In this document: piece by piece, positions 15,635 through 21,106 of the stretch
Layout of the letters: every line of letters begins with the position of its first letter
Position numbering within the stretch: position 1 is the stretch's first letter
Program-made: the position numbers and the translations under genes
IMG/VR virus record: IMGVR_UViG_3300035698_015996
Span: 1 to 22,468 of that record
Strand: one strand, 5' to 3'
Source of the DNA: a virus
DNA: 22,468 nt
The notes under the pieces: generated by a model
What the model was told of the DNA's origin: nothing
Seen by the model: only the letters and a program-made list of their open reading frames with translations
Database searches by the model: none

Positions 15635-16992
15635 TGGGCACTTCCTATCGTTAAACGTTGACCTACTTCGTTATTTGACAATACTCTCATTATACCATAA
15701 CCCATTGCTGTGGTGATATGTTGGAAAGGGTCGTTGTCATTCTCTATATATTGACCGCCATCTTTTAATCTGGCAAGCCTCATGCCTTTTATCGCTGTCT
15801 CACATCTTTCAGTTATCTTCACATGCGTTTCACCATTAGCGTTTTTTAATTGTCCATTAACCAGTATATGCCTTTTTCTAACAGGAGGATTTCGACTAGG
15901 CACATCAATTTCATATTCAACATCCATTGCACCTAAAAATTTACCGATGATATCATAATCAGATCGATTATATCTAGTATCGCTATTCTTACCACCTCGA
16001 TCACCCATTATTATGTAACGATATCTAGTATTAATCAATCCCCTAGCAACCCCCTCCTCTAATGTATCAAGCGTTCTAGCAGAAAATATAACTATCTCAT
16101 CAAAGAAAAGAAACTCACTATCTATATACTGAAAGAAAATACAGCTCATCGGTTTTCCAGCACCTATATTGAAATCATATGTTAAATGAATTGGATAACG
16201 AGAATCAGGGCTGTAATCTGGTATGATCGACATCTCTTGATCAAACGCATAATAAATAATGTCTGCTGCGATCTCAATCCATTCACCATAGATCATTCGT
16301 CGAGCTTCTTGCAGAGTATATGTTTTTTTAAGGTTCTCTATATACCATGGAGGCAGGAACGGGTTGTCTGTTGTGACTGAATAGTAAACGTGTCTTAACG
16401 GGTTTTTAGATGTGATGAAGTACTCATAGGCTGCATGTGCTGGTGAATCAGGATTAGTGGCACATGCAATAAATGTTTCCTTTACATGTGGTAATCGACC
16501 AACTCTAGAAAAGAGCTCTTTGTAAAAACCTTCAAACTCTTTATTATCATTCTCGGTTAATTCCTCAACGATTGCAGCTGATAGTGGTAATGATCTAAGC
16601 TTTTTGTATCTCTTATCAGACCATGATCTACATATGATTTCTGAACCACTTGCTATAAATGTTATCTTTGGAGGCGATACGGTGTAGGTATAATCAACAC
16701 CCTCAACCAAACAATCCCCTATATGCTCAAAAATCATTGACCAAATAGTATCTTTTAAATCAGGCATCGCCTTTCTAGCAAGACATAATCGAGCGTTATT
16801 ATTATTTAAACAATGCGTAACTGCAAGATGGGCTAATAGTAGGCTTTTCGCACTTCCGACCGATCCGGAAAGTAATATTTCATGTACACCTTTTGAATAG
16901 TCGAAGTTTTTACGAATGTCTTTTATTACTCTGTATTGATATGGTACTGCCTTTGGATCAAATTCGACTAAATTTGGTATTGACGTGTCCAT
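15631..16992 (-). CDS. Terminase large subunit (packaging ATPase and nuclease)
   Basis: This protein has 453 residues. The ATPase half shows Walker A GSVGSAKS (43-50), Walker B AAIVEELTE with the Glu pair at 143-144, and the coupling motif ATN at 178-180. The RNase H-like nuclease half shows acidic residues in LTYDFN (Asp 273), IMGDRGG (Asp 331) and ENDNDPF (Asp 421), which fit the usual three-Asp site. The length is normal for the family. The start at 16992 has only a weak SD (GAG about 11 bases upstream), which fits modest expression or coupling to the gene before it. Headful or cohesive-end packaging cannot be decided from this protein alone. Confidence 0.95.
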   Translation of the reverse strand: MDTSIPNLVEFDPKAVPYQYRVIKDIRKNFDYSKGVHEILLSGSVGSAKSLLLAHLAVTHCLNNNNARLCLARKAMPDLKDTIWSMIFEHIGDCLVEGVDYTYTVSPPKITFIASGSEIICRSWSDKRYKKLRSLPLSAAIVEELTENDNKEFEGFYKELFSRVGRLPHVKETFIACATNPDSPAHAAYEYFITSKNPLRHVYYSVTTDNPFLPPWYIENLKKTYTLQEARRMIYGEWIEIAADIIYYAFDQEMSIIPDYSPDSRYPIHLTYDFNIGAGKPMSCIFFQYIDSEFLFFDEIVIFSARTLDTLEEGVARGLINTRYRYIIMGDRGGKNSDTRYNRSDYDIIGKFLGAMDVEYEIDVPSRNPPVRKRHILVNGQLKNANGETHVKITERCETAIKGMRLARLKDGGQYIENDNDPFQHITTAMGYGIMRVLSNNEVGQRLTIGSAQ

Positions 16993-17000
16993 TCATTAAG

Positions 17001-17183
17001 CTACTCTTTGATATGTTCTTTCAACGGGCTAGTGTAAACAACACTGGGTCCATCGGCATCGTTGCGAGTAATAGCAGTTAGAAGCCTATAGGTTTTCTCT
17101 GATAACTCATTGGCCTTCTTACACTCTACTAATAACTTCATTAATAATTGCACAACCCTACCGTTGTTTAATATGTCACTCAT
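17001..17183 (-). CDS. Small helical protein of unknown function
   Basis: This protein has 60 residues, with AGGTGG five bases before the ATG. Residues 1-43 are helical (VVQLLMKLLVECKKANELSE and a following helix); a short polar end includes YTSPLKEH. It ends eight bases before the large-terminase start and probably helps set its translation, since that start has a weak SD. I do not recognise a family. Confidence 0.65.
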   Translation of the reverse strand: MSDILNNGRVVQLLMKLLVECKKANELSEKTYRLLTAITRNDADGPSVVYTSPLKEHIKE

Positions 17184-17192
17184 TTTACCACC

Positions 17193-17498
17193 TTAATCAT
17201 CTAAAAAATATTCTTGCATAAACTTTTTGTTATCTGTTATAAACATGTAAAGCATCGCAGACATGTTCTCAATAATCTGTTCTTCTCTATCACCTAAAAC
17301 ACCGCAAACGTCAGCGAATCCATGCATGATCTCATGTAACATGGTTTCTTTTATTTTACTTTTAGGCATGGTTCCATTTATCTTTATTTGGTTATCTTTT
17401 GGGATATACCGACCCATCCAATTCTCACCATATGAATGATCAGGGCATTCATCATTGACACTGTATTTATGTGCCCCTATTTTTATTTTACATTTCAT
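17193..17498 (-). CDS. Phage HExxH metalloprotein (ImmA/IrrE-like small peptidase)
   Basis: I choose the second ATG (17498, 101 residues) because GGAGG is too close to the first. The centre holds a TMLHEIMHGFAD motif; HEIMH is the zinc-binding and catalytic motif of this peptidase clan. A Glu in the next helix (EEQIIENMSAMLY) is the likely third ligand. N-terminal strands (IKIGAHKYSV and NQIKING) and the length of about 100 residues match small phage proteins related to IrrE/ImmA. Substrate unknown. The fold suggests cleavage of a host or phage regulator, but such small phage forms have no established target that I know. Confidence 0.78.
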   Translation of the reverse strand: MKCKIKIGAHKYSVNDECPDHSYGENWMGRYIPKDNQIKINGTMPKSKIKETMLHEIMHGFADVCGVLGDREEQIIENMSAMLYMFITDNKKFMQEYFLDD

Positions 17499-17527
17499 CA
17501 TTCCTCCAAAACTAATTTATTATACCC

Positions 17528-17761
17528 TTAACCACAACAACCATCATCCTTCTTACTCGCCCTAATAGTATCTAACACTGTCGAGTAAAGCCTTTTCTCA
17601 AATTCTTCCACTTCTGTTTCAATTACCTTTTTACACTTTCTATATGCGCCAAGGCAATGCTCACAGACACAATAACCCCCCTTACCTTTCACAAATACCC
17701 TTTCATAACACGTCTGATTAATTACCTCACAATTACAAATTTCACAAATATAATGGATCAT
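17528..17761 (-). CDS. Zinc-finger small protein, paralogue of the next gene
   Basis: The start is ATG 17761 (77 residues), with GAGG five bases upstream; an in-frame GTG at 17767 would sit on that SD and is rejected. It has YICEIC, then CVCEHC and a helix with ETEVEEFEKRLY, ending DGCCG. The two Cys pairs could bind one zinc. Spacing and helix match the gene at 17778-17993, although identity is modest. Possible roles are DNA, RNA or protein binding; none can be chosen. Confidence 0.72.
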   Translation of the reverse strand: MIHYICEICNCEVINQTCYERVFVKGKGGYCVCEHCLGAYRKCKKVIETEVEEFEKRLYSTVLDTIRASKKDDGCCG

Positions 17762-17777
17762 AATCACCTCTATTTTT

Positions 17778-17993
17778 TTATTTCAATGTCCTCTTTTTAA
17801 TTGATTCGAATAGTTTATCATATAAACCATCAGCGAAATCACTAATCTCTTTTTCTAGCTTTTCCTCAAAATCTCTAAAAGACCTACTGCATGATCTACA
17901 AAAATCCTTTTGCTTGCCATTAACTGGGCATTTTCTAATATTAATATTAGTAGTTGCTTCTTTTCCGCAAATATCACAAATATACTTAACCAT
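17778..17993 (-). CDS. Zinc-finger small protein
   Basis: This protein has 71 residues and starts directly after the stop of the upstream gene, with GGAGG inside that gene's last codons. It has YICDIC near the start, a second pair FCRSC, then FRDFEEKLEKEISDFADGLYDKLF, a long helix. The Cys pattern C-x2-C ... C-x2-C suggests one zinc site. The neighbour at 17528-17761 has the same plan, so the pair probably arose by tandem duplication. Confidence 0.72.
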   Translation of the reverse strand: MVKYICDICGKEATTNINIRKCPVNGKQKDFCRSCSRSFRDFEEKLEKEISDFADGLYDKLFESIKKRTLK

Positions 17994-18203
17994 TTATTCC
18001 TCCAAATTATTTATAAGTTTAATTACTTCTTCGTGTCGTTCTTTAACATGAACACCACCATTTACCGTTGAAATATGTGTGCATGGAACCTCACTGGAGT
18101 TAATTAATCTATCGACATTCTCAATGCATACAATATAATTTATGCACAAAAAAACTTTTTCATTATCGTCAACTGCTGTGAGTGCGATAAACCTATTCTT
18201 CAT
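17994..18203 (-). CDS. FlbD-like small protein
   Basis: This protein has 69 residues; its ATG shares a base with the upstream stop (TAATG). The order FIALTAVDDNEKVFLCINYIV, then a turn, THISTVNGGVHVKERHEEVIKLI resembles the FlbD family: strand, I/N-x-x-I, strand, a nG-x-x-x-V-K-E turn and an end helix. FlbD-like proteins are common in phages with no fixed role, and no flagellar function is implied here. The gene ends with NLEE-stop, matching the end of the gene before it. Confidence 0.7.
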   Translation of the reverse strand: MKNRFIALTAVDDNEKVFLCINYIVCIENVDRLINSSEVPCTHISTVNGGVHVKERHEEVIKLINNLEE

Positions 18204-18219
18204 TATTCCTCCAAATTAT
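17994..18219 (-). repeat. Pair of perfect 17-base repeats at two successive gene ends
   Basis: The minus-strand sequence ATAATTTGGAGGAATAA occurs at 17994-18010 and 18203-18219, at the 3' ends of two consecutive genes. Each copy encodes NLEE-stop and supplies the SD for the next gene. The core TTTGGAGGAAT recurs before the gene at 17193-17498. Confidence 0.85.
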
Positions 18220-18562
18220 ATGCTAATTTTAATACTTTCTTAACATCGTCGCTTGCATCAATTTTTGTGTTGTCTGACCAATTCGCCATATTCTTAAGCG
18301 AGAATATCAAACATGTATTATCACCAGCAAAAGCTTTTTTTAATATTGCCTGTTTTAATTTCATTGCTGTGGTTGATGATATTATTAGGTTGCGATATTC
18401 AGTGAAATTCATTCCCTTTTCTTCTTCTACCGCTCTTTGTATTTTCCTTTCAGATACGATAAAATCTTTTTGAGCAAGCAAGAATTGGCATGTTTTAATT
18501 GATGCTCCAAGGGCAACGCTTGCGTCTATTATATCCCAATTAACTTCTTTTTTCTTTGCCAT
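18203..18562 (-). CDS. Candidate terminase small subunit or DNA-packaging HTH protein
   Basis: This protein has 119 residues with an AAGGA site before the ATG. The N-terminal half has helix-turn-helix-like segments (DIIDASVALGASIKTCQFLL, then VSERKIQRAVEEEKG). The C-terminal half holds MKLKQAILKKAFAGDNTCLIF and SLKNMANWSDNTKID, a pattern found in small terminase-type proteins: a helix with K-x-x-A-x-x-G-x, a hydrophobic turn and LKN-x-x-W. It precedes the large terminase by about 1.2 kb. Small terminases bind the packaging start site. The call is likely but not certain; it could be another DNA-binding protein. Confidence 0.65.
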   Translation of the reverse strand: MAKKKEVNWDIIDASVALGASIKTCQFLLAQKDFIVSERKIQRAVEEEKGMNFTEYRNLIISSTTAMKLKQAILKKAFAGDNTCLIFSLKNMANWSDNTKIDASDDVKKVLKLAYNLEE

Positions 18563-18584
18563 CGCTAATCCTTTTTGGCTATTT

Positions 18585-18662
18585 CTATGACAGTATTACC
18601 TTTACCCACGCAGGGGTAAAACCTCTTTTCTTAAAAAATTTAATATATTTTTCTGCTGTCAT
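18585..18662 (-). CDS. Basic 25-residue peptide, unknown
   Basis: The frame MTAEKYIKFFKKRGFTPAWV continues for five residues (KVILS) to a TAG stop. It overlaps the upstream stop as ATGA, with GAGGA just before the ATG, so it has the same coupled start as its longer neighbours. The peptide is basic and amphipathic. The DNA within it also forms a perfect inverted repeat, so part of its sequence may be constrained for another reason. I recognise no family. Confidence 0.5.
   Translation of the reverse strand: MTAEKYIKFFKKRGFTPAWVKVILS
18601..18620. repeat. Perfect 7-base inverted repeat between the ParB-like and small-terminase genes
   Basis: TTTACCC and GGGTAAA flank a six-base centre (ACGCAG on the plus strand). 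In minus-strand RNA a U-G pair extends the stem. No U-run follows on either strand, so it is a poor terminator. Its place just upstream of the small-terminase candidate makes it a possible protein-binding or RNA-structure site. Confidence 0.55.
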
Positions 18663-19138
18663 ATTTCCTCACCGCAATGTGGGCATAATTTCATTTTCTT
18701 TTTCTTCTCTACCTTCTCAGGAAAAGGATCGAAATCTAATAGCCCAAACATTTCATAATCAACTTTATATGGATCAATATTTAAATCGCCTATGTCAGAT
18801 AAAAAACCATCCTTATCAAGAATAGAATGTCTAGCAGATTCATTCTCTGCCATCATATGTGCATACTCTTCACCTTCATTAAAATCTTGATAGATAACAG
18901 GCAACTTCTCCATCCCTAATTGTCTTGCGCACTCTAATCTTAAGTGACCACAAACGACAAAACCGCTTTGGTTGCTGATCGTTAATGGCTCTCTAAACCC
19001 ACGCTCGATAATGTTTTTCTTTAATAACTCCACTTGTACTTCGGGGTGCAAGTTCCTATTCTGTGGATTAATCATTAGGTCATCCAACGGGACTATGGAT
19101 ATCTTTAGCGATTTAATCTCCATGATTATTCTCGCCAT
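18659..19138 (-). CDS. ParB/sulfiredoxin-fold protein with a C-terminal zinc-type motif
   Basis: This protein has 159 residues. The ParB N-terminal fold is clear: a start strand ISIVPLDDLMINPQNRN, a helix HPEVQVELLKKNIIERG, the strand PLTISNQSGF, the box VVCGHLRLE (61-69), a helix to LGMEKLPVI, then EEYAHMMAENESA with the conserved N-x-x-A type turn. The end holds CPHCGEE (152-158), half of a zinc ribbon. In many phages this fold is joined to a DNA methyltransferase; none is present here. It may bind CTP or DNA, act near packaging, or nick DNA. There is a second possible ATG at 19123; neither has a strong SD. Confidence 0.8.
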   Translation of the reverse strand: MARIIMEIKSLKISIVPLDDLMINPQNRNLHPEVQVELLKKNIIERGFREPLTISNQSGFVVCGHLRLECARQLGMEKLPVIYQDFNEGEEYAHMMAENESARHSILDKDGFLSDIGDLNIDPYKVDYEMFGLLDFDPFPEKVEKKKKMKLCPHCGEEI

Positions 19139-19152
19139 GTGGTATTAATTCA

Positions 19153-19476
19153 CTAACCGGTAATAATTTGTGATGTAGACATTTTATCTTTGCTTCCATT
19201 CGAAACTCCAATTTGTTTTTCCTTTTCTTCTAATGCTTTTACACAAAACATTCTTGTGAAATCATCAACGATACCCTTTACCACCATTCTCTTTTGCTCT
19301 TGATTCGTTAGCCTAGATTTGAATATGATAAACTCCGCATTCTTGAGCTCTTTTTCAAGATTTTTAAACATCACCTGGCGTCTTTCATGATTTAGAAAAT
19401 AGTTTTTGATACTCTCTTTATTATGAAAAGTTTTATTGATAAAATTATTATAATGCCCCTCAATTAACTTGATCAT
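19153..19476 (-). CDS. Helical basic protein of unknown function
   Basis: This protein has 107 residues. Its ATG overlaps the previous stop as ATGA, and no separate SD is seen, so translation is probably coupled. It is rich in Lys, Asn, Glu and Phe and probably all-helical (SIKNYFLNHERRQVMFKNL; a following helix with KELKNAEFIIFK), ending with a Ser/Thr-rich tail. I see no catalytic motif. It is probably a small DNA-linked or assembly protein. Confidence 0.65.
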   Translation of the reverse strand: MIKLIEGHYNNFINKTFHNKESIKNYFLNHERRQVMFKNLEKELKNAEFIIFKSRLTNQEQKRMVVKGIVDDFTRMFCVKALEEKEKQIGVSNGSKDKMSTSQIITG

Positions 19477-20006
19477 ATCTGTGACATTGCTGAGATATGT
19501 TTTTGTGCTTCTTCGTTATATCTACGGCGTTGTGTTTTATCTGATTTTATATATCTGACCTTATGAATATGTTTATCAGCAGGAACACCTTTTCCACCAG
19601 GAAAACCACCAATCGCTGGGCCACATGTTCCTATTAGATCACCCTTCTCATCTACTTCAGTAACAACATGATGCGCATGTCCACCAACATGATTGCACTT
19701 ATCCATCTTCTTACCTGATGAATCAAATGAGTGATAGAAATGACAATGTTCAACATCGATCAAGCTAGGTTTTTGCTTTTTTTCCCAACTGAGATTTCTT
19801 TTATAAGCTGATACCTCAAGTTTATAAGTGTCCGTGTCGATCTCTTGGTTAATCCCGAAAACCCTATTAGGTTTCGTCGATTCTGCGATATCTGCTGTTT
19901 CAAGCGGTTGCTCTTTAGTAGGTTCCATATTGGTTTCGACGCTCATTTCTGGTTTGATTTCTATGTCTTTTGGCTTTTGAGTTTGATTACTAGGTTTATT
20001 GCTCAT
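19473..20006 (-). CDS. His/Cys-rich protein, probable metal binding, unknown
   Basis: The start is ATG 20006 (177 residues) because GGAG lies five bases upstream; a TTG at 20021 has no SD. The first 50 residues are Pro/Glu/Lys/Thr-rich and probably disordered. From residue 85 comes EHCHFYHSFD, then CNHVGGHAHHVV (104-115), Cys 128, and DKHIHKVRY (145-152). These clustered His and Cys residues suggest one or two metal sites, perhaps for zinc or iron. It is the first gene after the minus-strand promoter. I recall similar unassigned phage proteins with an H-x-H ... GGH-x-H layout, and no function. Confidence 0.72.
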   Translation of the reverse strand: MSNKPSNQTQKPKDIEIKPEMSVETNMEPTKEQPLETADIAESTKPNRVFGINQEIDTDTYKLEVSAYKRNLSWEKKQKPSLIDVEHCHFYHSFDSSGKKMDKCNHVGGHAHHVVTEVDEKGDLIGTCGPAIGGFPGGKGVPADKHIHKVRYIKSDKTQRRRYNEEAQKHISAMSQI

Positions 20007-20022
20007 ATTTTCTCCATTCAAG

Positions 20023-20041
20023 TTATATAATTATTATATAA
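20023..20041. repeat. Two tandem 8-base palindromes, 11-base period
   Basis: TTATATAA occurs at 20023-20030 and again at 20034-20041, separated by TTA. Each copy is its own reverse complement. They lie just downstream of the minus-strand -10, near its expected transcription start, where an operator could act. The region is very A+T-rich, so chance is a real alternative. Confidence 0.5.
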
Positions 20042-20071
20042 ATAGTAACCTCATAATATAATTTATGTCAA
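20042..20071 (-). promoter_or_regulatory. Sigma-70-type promoter for the late operon
   Basis: On the minus strand a perfect -35 TTGACA (20066-20071) is followed by an 18-base spacer and a -10 TACTAT (20042-20047, 4 of 6 matches, with the key A and final T). Transcription would start near 20035, about 30 bases before the first gene's ATG. It is the best promoter seen ahead of the packaging and structural genes. Confidence 0.65.
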
Positions 20072-20083
20072 ATTGCCAAAAAC

Positions 20084-20112
20084 GTGTCTGTAATATCAAG
20101 TGTTTGTAATAT
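20084..20112. repeat. Direct repeat pair GTGTYTGTAATAT in the divergent control region
   Basis: GTGTCTGTAATAT (20084-20096) and GTGTTTGTAATAT (20100-20112) match at 12 of 13 positions with a 16-base period. They lie between the two divergent promoters, where a repressor could act on both. The ribbon-helix-helix candidate at 21107-21289 is a possible ligand; that link is inference. Confidence 0.6.
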
Positions 20113-20123
20113 GTATTATTATC

Positions 20124-20152
20124 TTTACTTTATTGTATAATTATTGTATAAT
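20124..20152 (+). promoter_or_regulatory. Promoter of the plus-strand island with a doubled -10 region
   Basis: TATTGTATAAT is repeated exactly at 20131-20141 and 20142-20152, giving two perfect TATAAT boxes 11 bases apart. TTTACT at 20124-20129 lies 17 bases before the second box and serves as a fair -35 (4 of 6). The start would be near 20159, leaving a leader of about 24 bases to the first ATG. Confidence 0.65.
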
Positions 20153-20182
20153 AAATATATAGCAAATAACCAAGGAGTTTAC

Positions 20183-20449
20183 ATGAAAGATACCAACCTA
20201 ATGTATTTATTTTTATTTTTAGCAAAACACAATCTCTTAGATAGATTTGTTGAAAATGTTGGCATCCAAAATAGTAATTGGGGATGCGTGTATGATGCTA
20301 ATGAATCAGTAGAAGTGTGTGAATTAGTCCTTTCAGCATTTACGTGGCGTTCATCAAAAGAGGGCTCTGATTTTTGGTATACAGTATATAAGCAGCTTAT
20401 GTCTAAAAACTCTGTTTTTAAGAGGTGGAACCATGAAAAACTTACCTAA
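20183..20449 (+). CDS. Small phage accessory protein, copy A of a duplicated domain
   Basis: This protein has 88 residues and starts at ATG 20183 with AAGGAG five bases upstream; a longer in-frame TTG start at 20144 would lie inside the promoter. It begins MKDTNLMYLFLFLAKHN, then LLDRFVENVG, and later holds LSAFTWRSSKEGSDFWYTV and a basic tail. The pattern A-F-x-W ... F-W-Y resembles small phage proteins I have seen without assigned function. The same plan recurs in the second half of the next gene. Confidence 0.75.
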   Translation: MKDTNLMYLFLFLAKHNLLDRFVENVGIQNSNWGCVYDANESVEVCELVLSAFTWRSSKEGSDFWYTVYKQLMSKNSVFKRWNHEKLT

Positions 20450-20903
20450 TTTAAAAATTCATGAAGTAAGAAACCTAAACTATTTTCCACATAAATGTAA
20501 ATGTGGTGGTCTCTGTAGTGAAGAGAATTATTTTGCGACTACTGAGCATCCTAAAACATTTCCAGATAATCCGATTTGTGATTGGTGGACATGCCCAAAA
20601 TGTGGAAGTAGTTTTATTAAAAAGAGAAAACAACAAGGAGTAGGAATGAATGACACTGAAATAACTTTTCTATTTCTTTTTTTAGAAGCAAATAATTGCC
20701 TTGATTCTTATATTGAAAACTTAATAGAATGTTTAGTCAGCACCGAGAAATCTAATTTATATTTTAATATAGTTAGAAATATAGCAGCTATCAGTGGGGC
20801 CTTTCCTTGGGGTGACCAAAGAACATGTTTTTATTATTGGAGCATGATTAATAAAAGGTGGAGGATAGCCGTTAGAACTAAGGGGTTCACATGGAAACTT
20901 TAA
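20433..20903 (+). CDS. Zinc-ribbon domain joined to copy B of the duplicated domain
   Basis: This protein has 156 residues and starts at ATG 20433 with AGAGGTGG upstream, overlapping the previous gene by 17 bases. Residues about 22-62 form a Cys-rich domain (CKCGGLC, Cys 49, then CPKC at 54-57), probably binding zinc. Residues 72-156 (MNDTEITFLFLFLEANN, then SGAFPWGDQRTCFYYW) match copy A. Exactly at the join lie an SD and an in-frame ATG, so it reads like two genes fused without a stop. Both of the other reading frames meet a stop at the join, so one insertion or deletion could split it. Confidence 0.7.
   Translation: MKNLPNLKIHEVRNLNYFPHKCKCGGLCSEENYFATTEHPKTFPDNPICDWWTCPKCGSSFIKKRKQQGVGMNDTEITFLFLFLEANNCLDSYIENLIECLVSTEKSNLYFNIVRNIAAISGAFPWGDQRTCFYYWSMINKRWRIAVRTKGFTWKL
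20646..20903 (+). CDS. Internal start product: copy B alone
   Basis: AAGGAG lies five bases before an in-frame ATG at 20646, the same spacing as for copy A. Initiation here would give an 85-residue protein (MNDTEIT...), the same size and layout as copy A. The site is as strong as those of the flanking genes, so separate synthesis of copy B is likely in addition to the fusion. Confidence 0.55.
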   Translation: MNDTEITFLFLFLEANNCLDSYIENLIECLVSTEKSNLYFNIVRNIAAISGAFPWGDQRTCFYYWSMINKRWRIAVRTKGFTWKL

Positions 20904-21097
20904 AGACTTTTAAAAGCATGTTAACTGGTGCCGTTGTTCAGCTAGGTAGAGTTGTATTAGATGAGAATCGTTTTCATGTTATTGTGTTATGGGATGGTGA
21001 GCACTATGGATTCTATAATATTACAAGAGATGAAATCGCGGAATCATTAGCAGAATTGGAAAAGTATTTTACGAATATTGAATGGCAACAAGTTTAG
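20891..21097 (+). CDS. Small protein of unknown function
   Basis: This protein has 68 residues; AAGGGG lies five bases before the ATG, and the gene overlaps the previous one by 13 bases. It has a beta-rich first half (AVVQLGRVVLDENRFHVIVLW, split by a turn, then EHYGFYNIT) and an acidic helix (RDEIAESLAELEKYF). I recognise no family. The close spacing puts it in the same short operon as the duplicated-domain genes. Confidence 0.68.
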   Translation: METLKTFKSMLTGAVVQLGRVVLDENRFHVIVLWDGEHYGFYNITRDEIAESLAELEKYFTNIEWQQV

Positions 21098-21106
21098 GGA
21101 TAAATT

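Noticed and set aside
15393-15716. A 107-codon plus-strand frame over the portal and terminase join
   Set aside because: It overlaps two certain genes, has no SD, and its composition is that of reverse-read coding sequence.
20144-20182. Extension of the first plus-strand gene to a TTG at 20144
   Set aside because: The extension would lie inside the -10 region and has no SD, while ATG 20183 has an ideal one.
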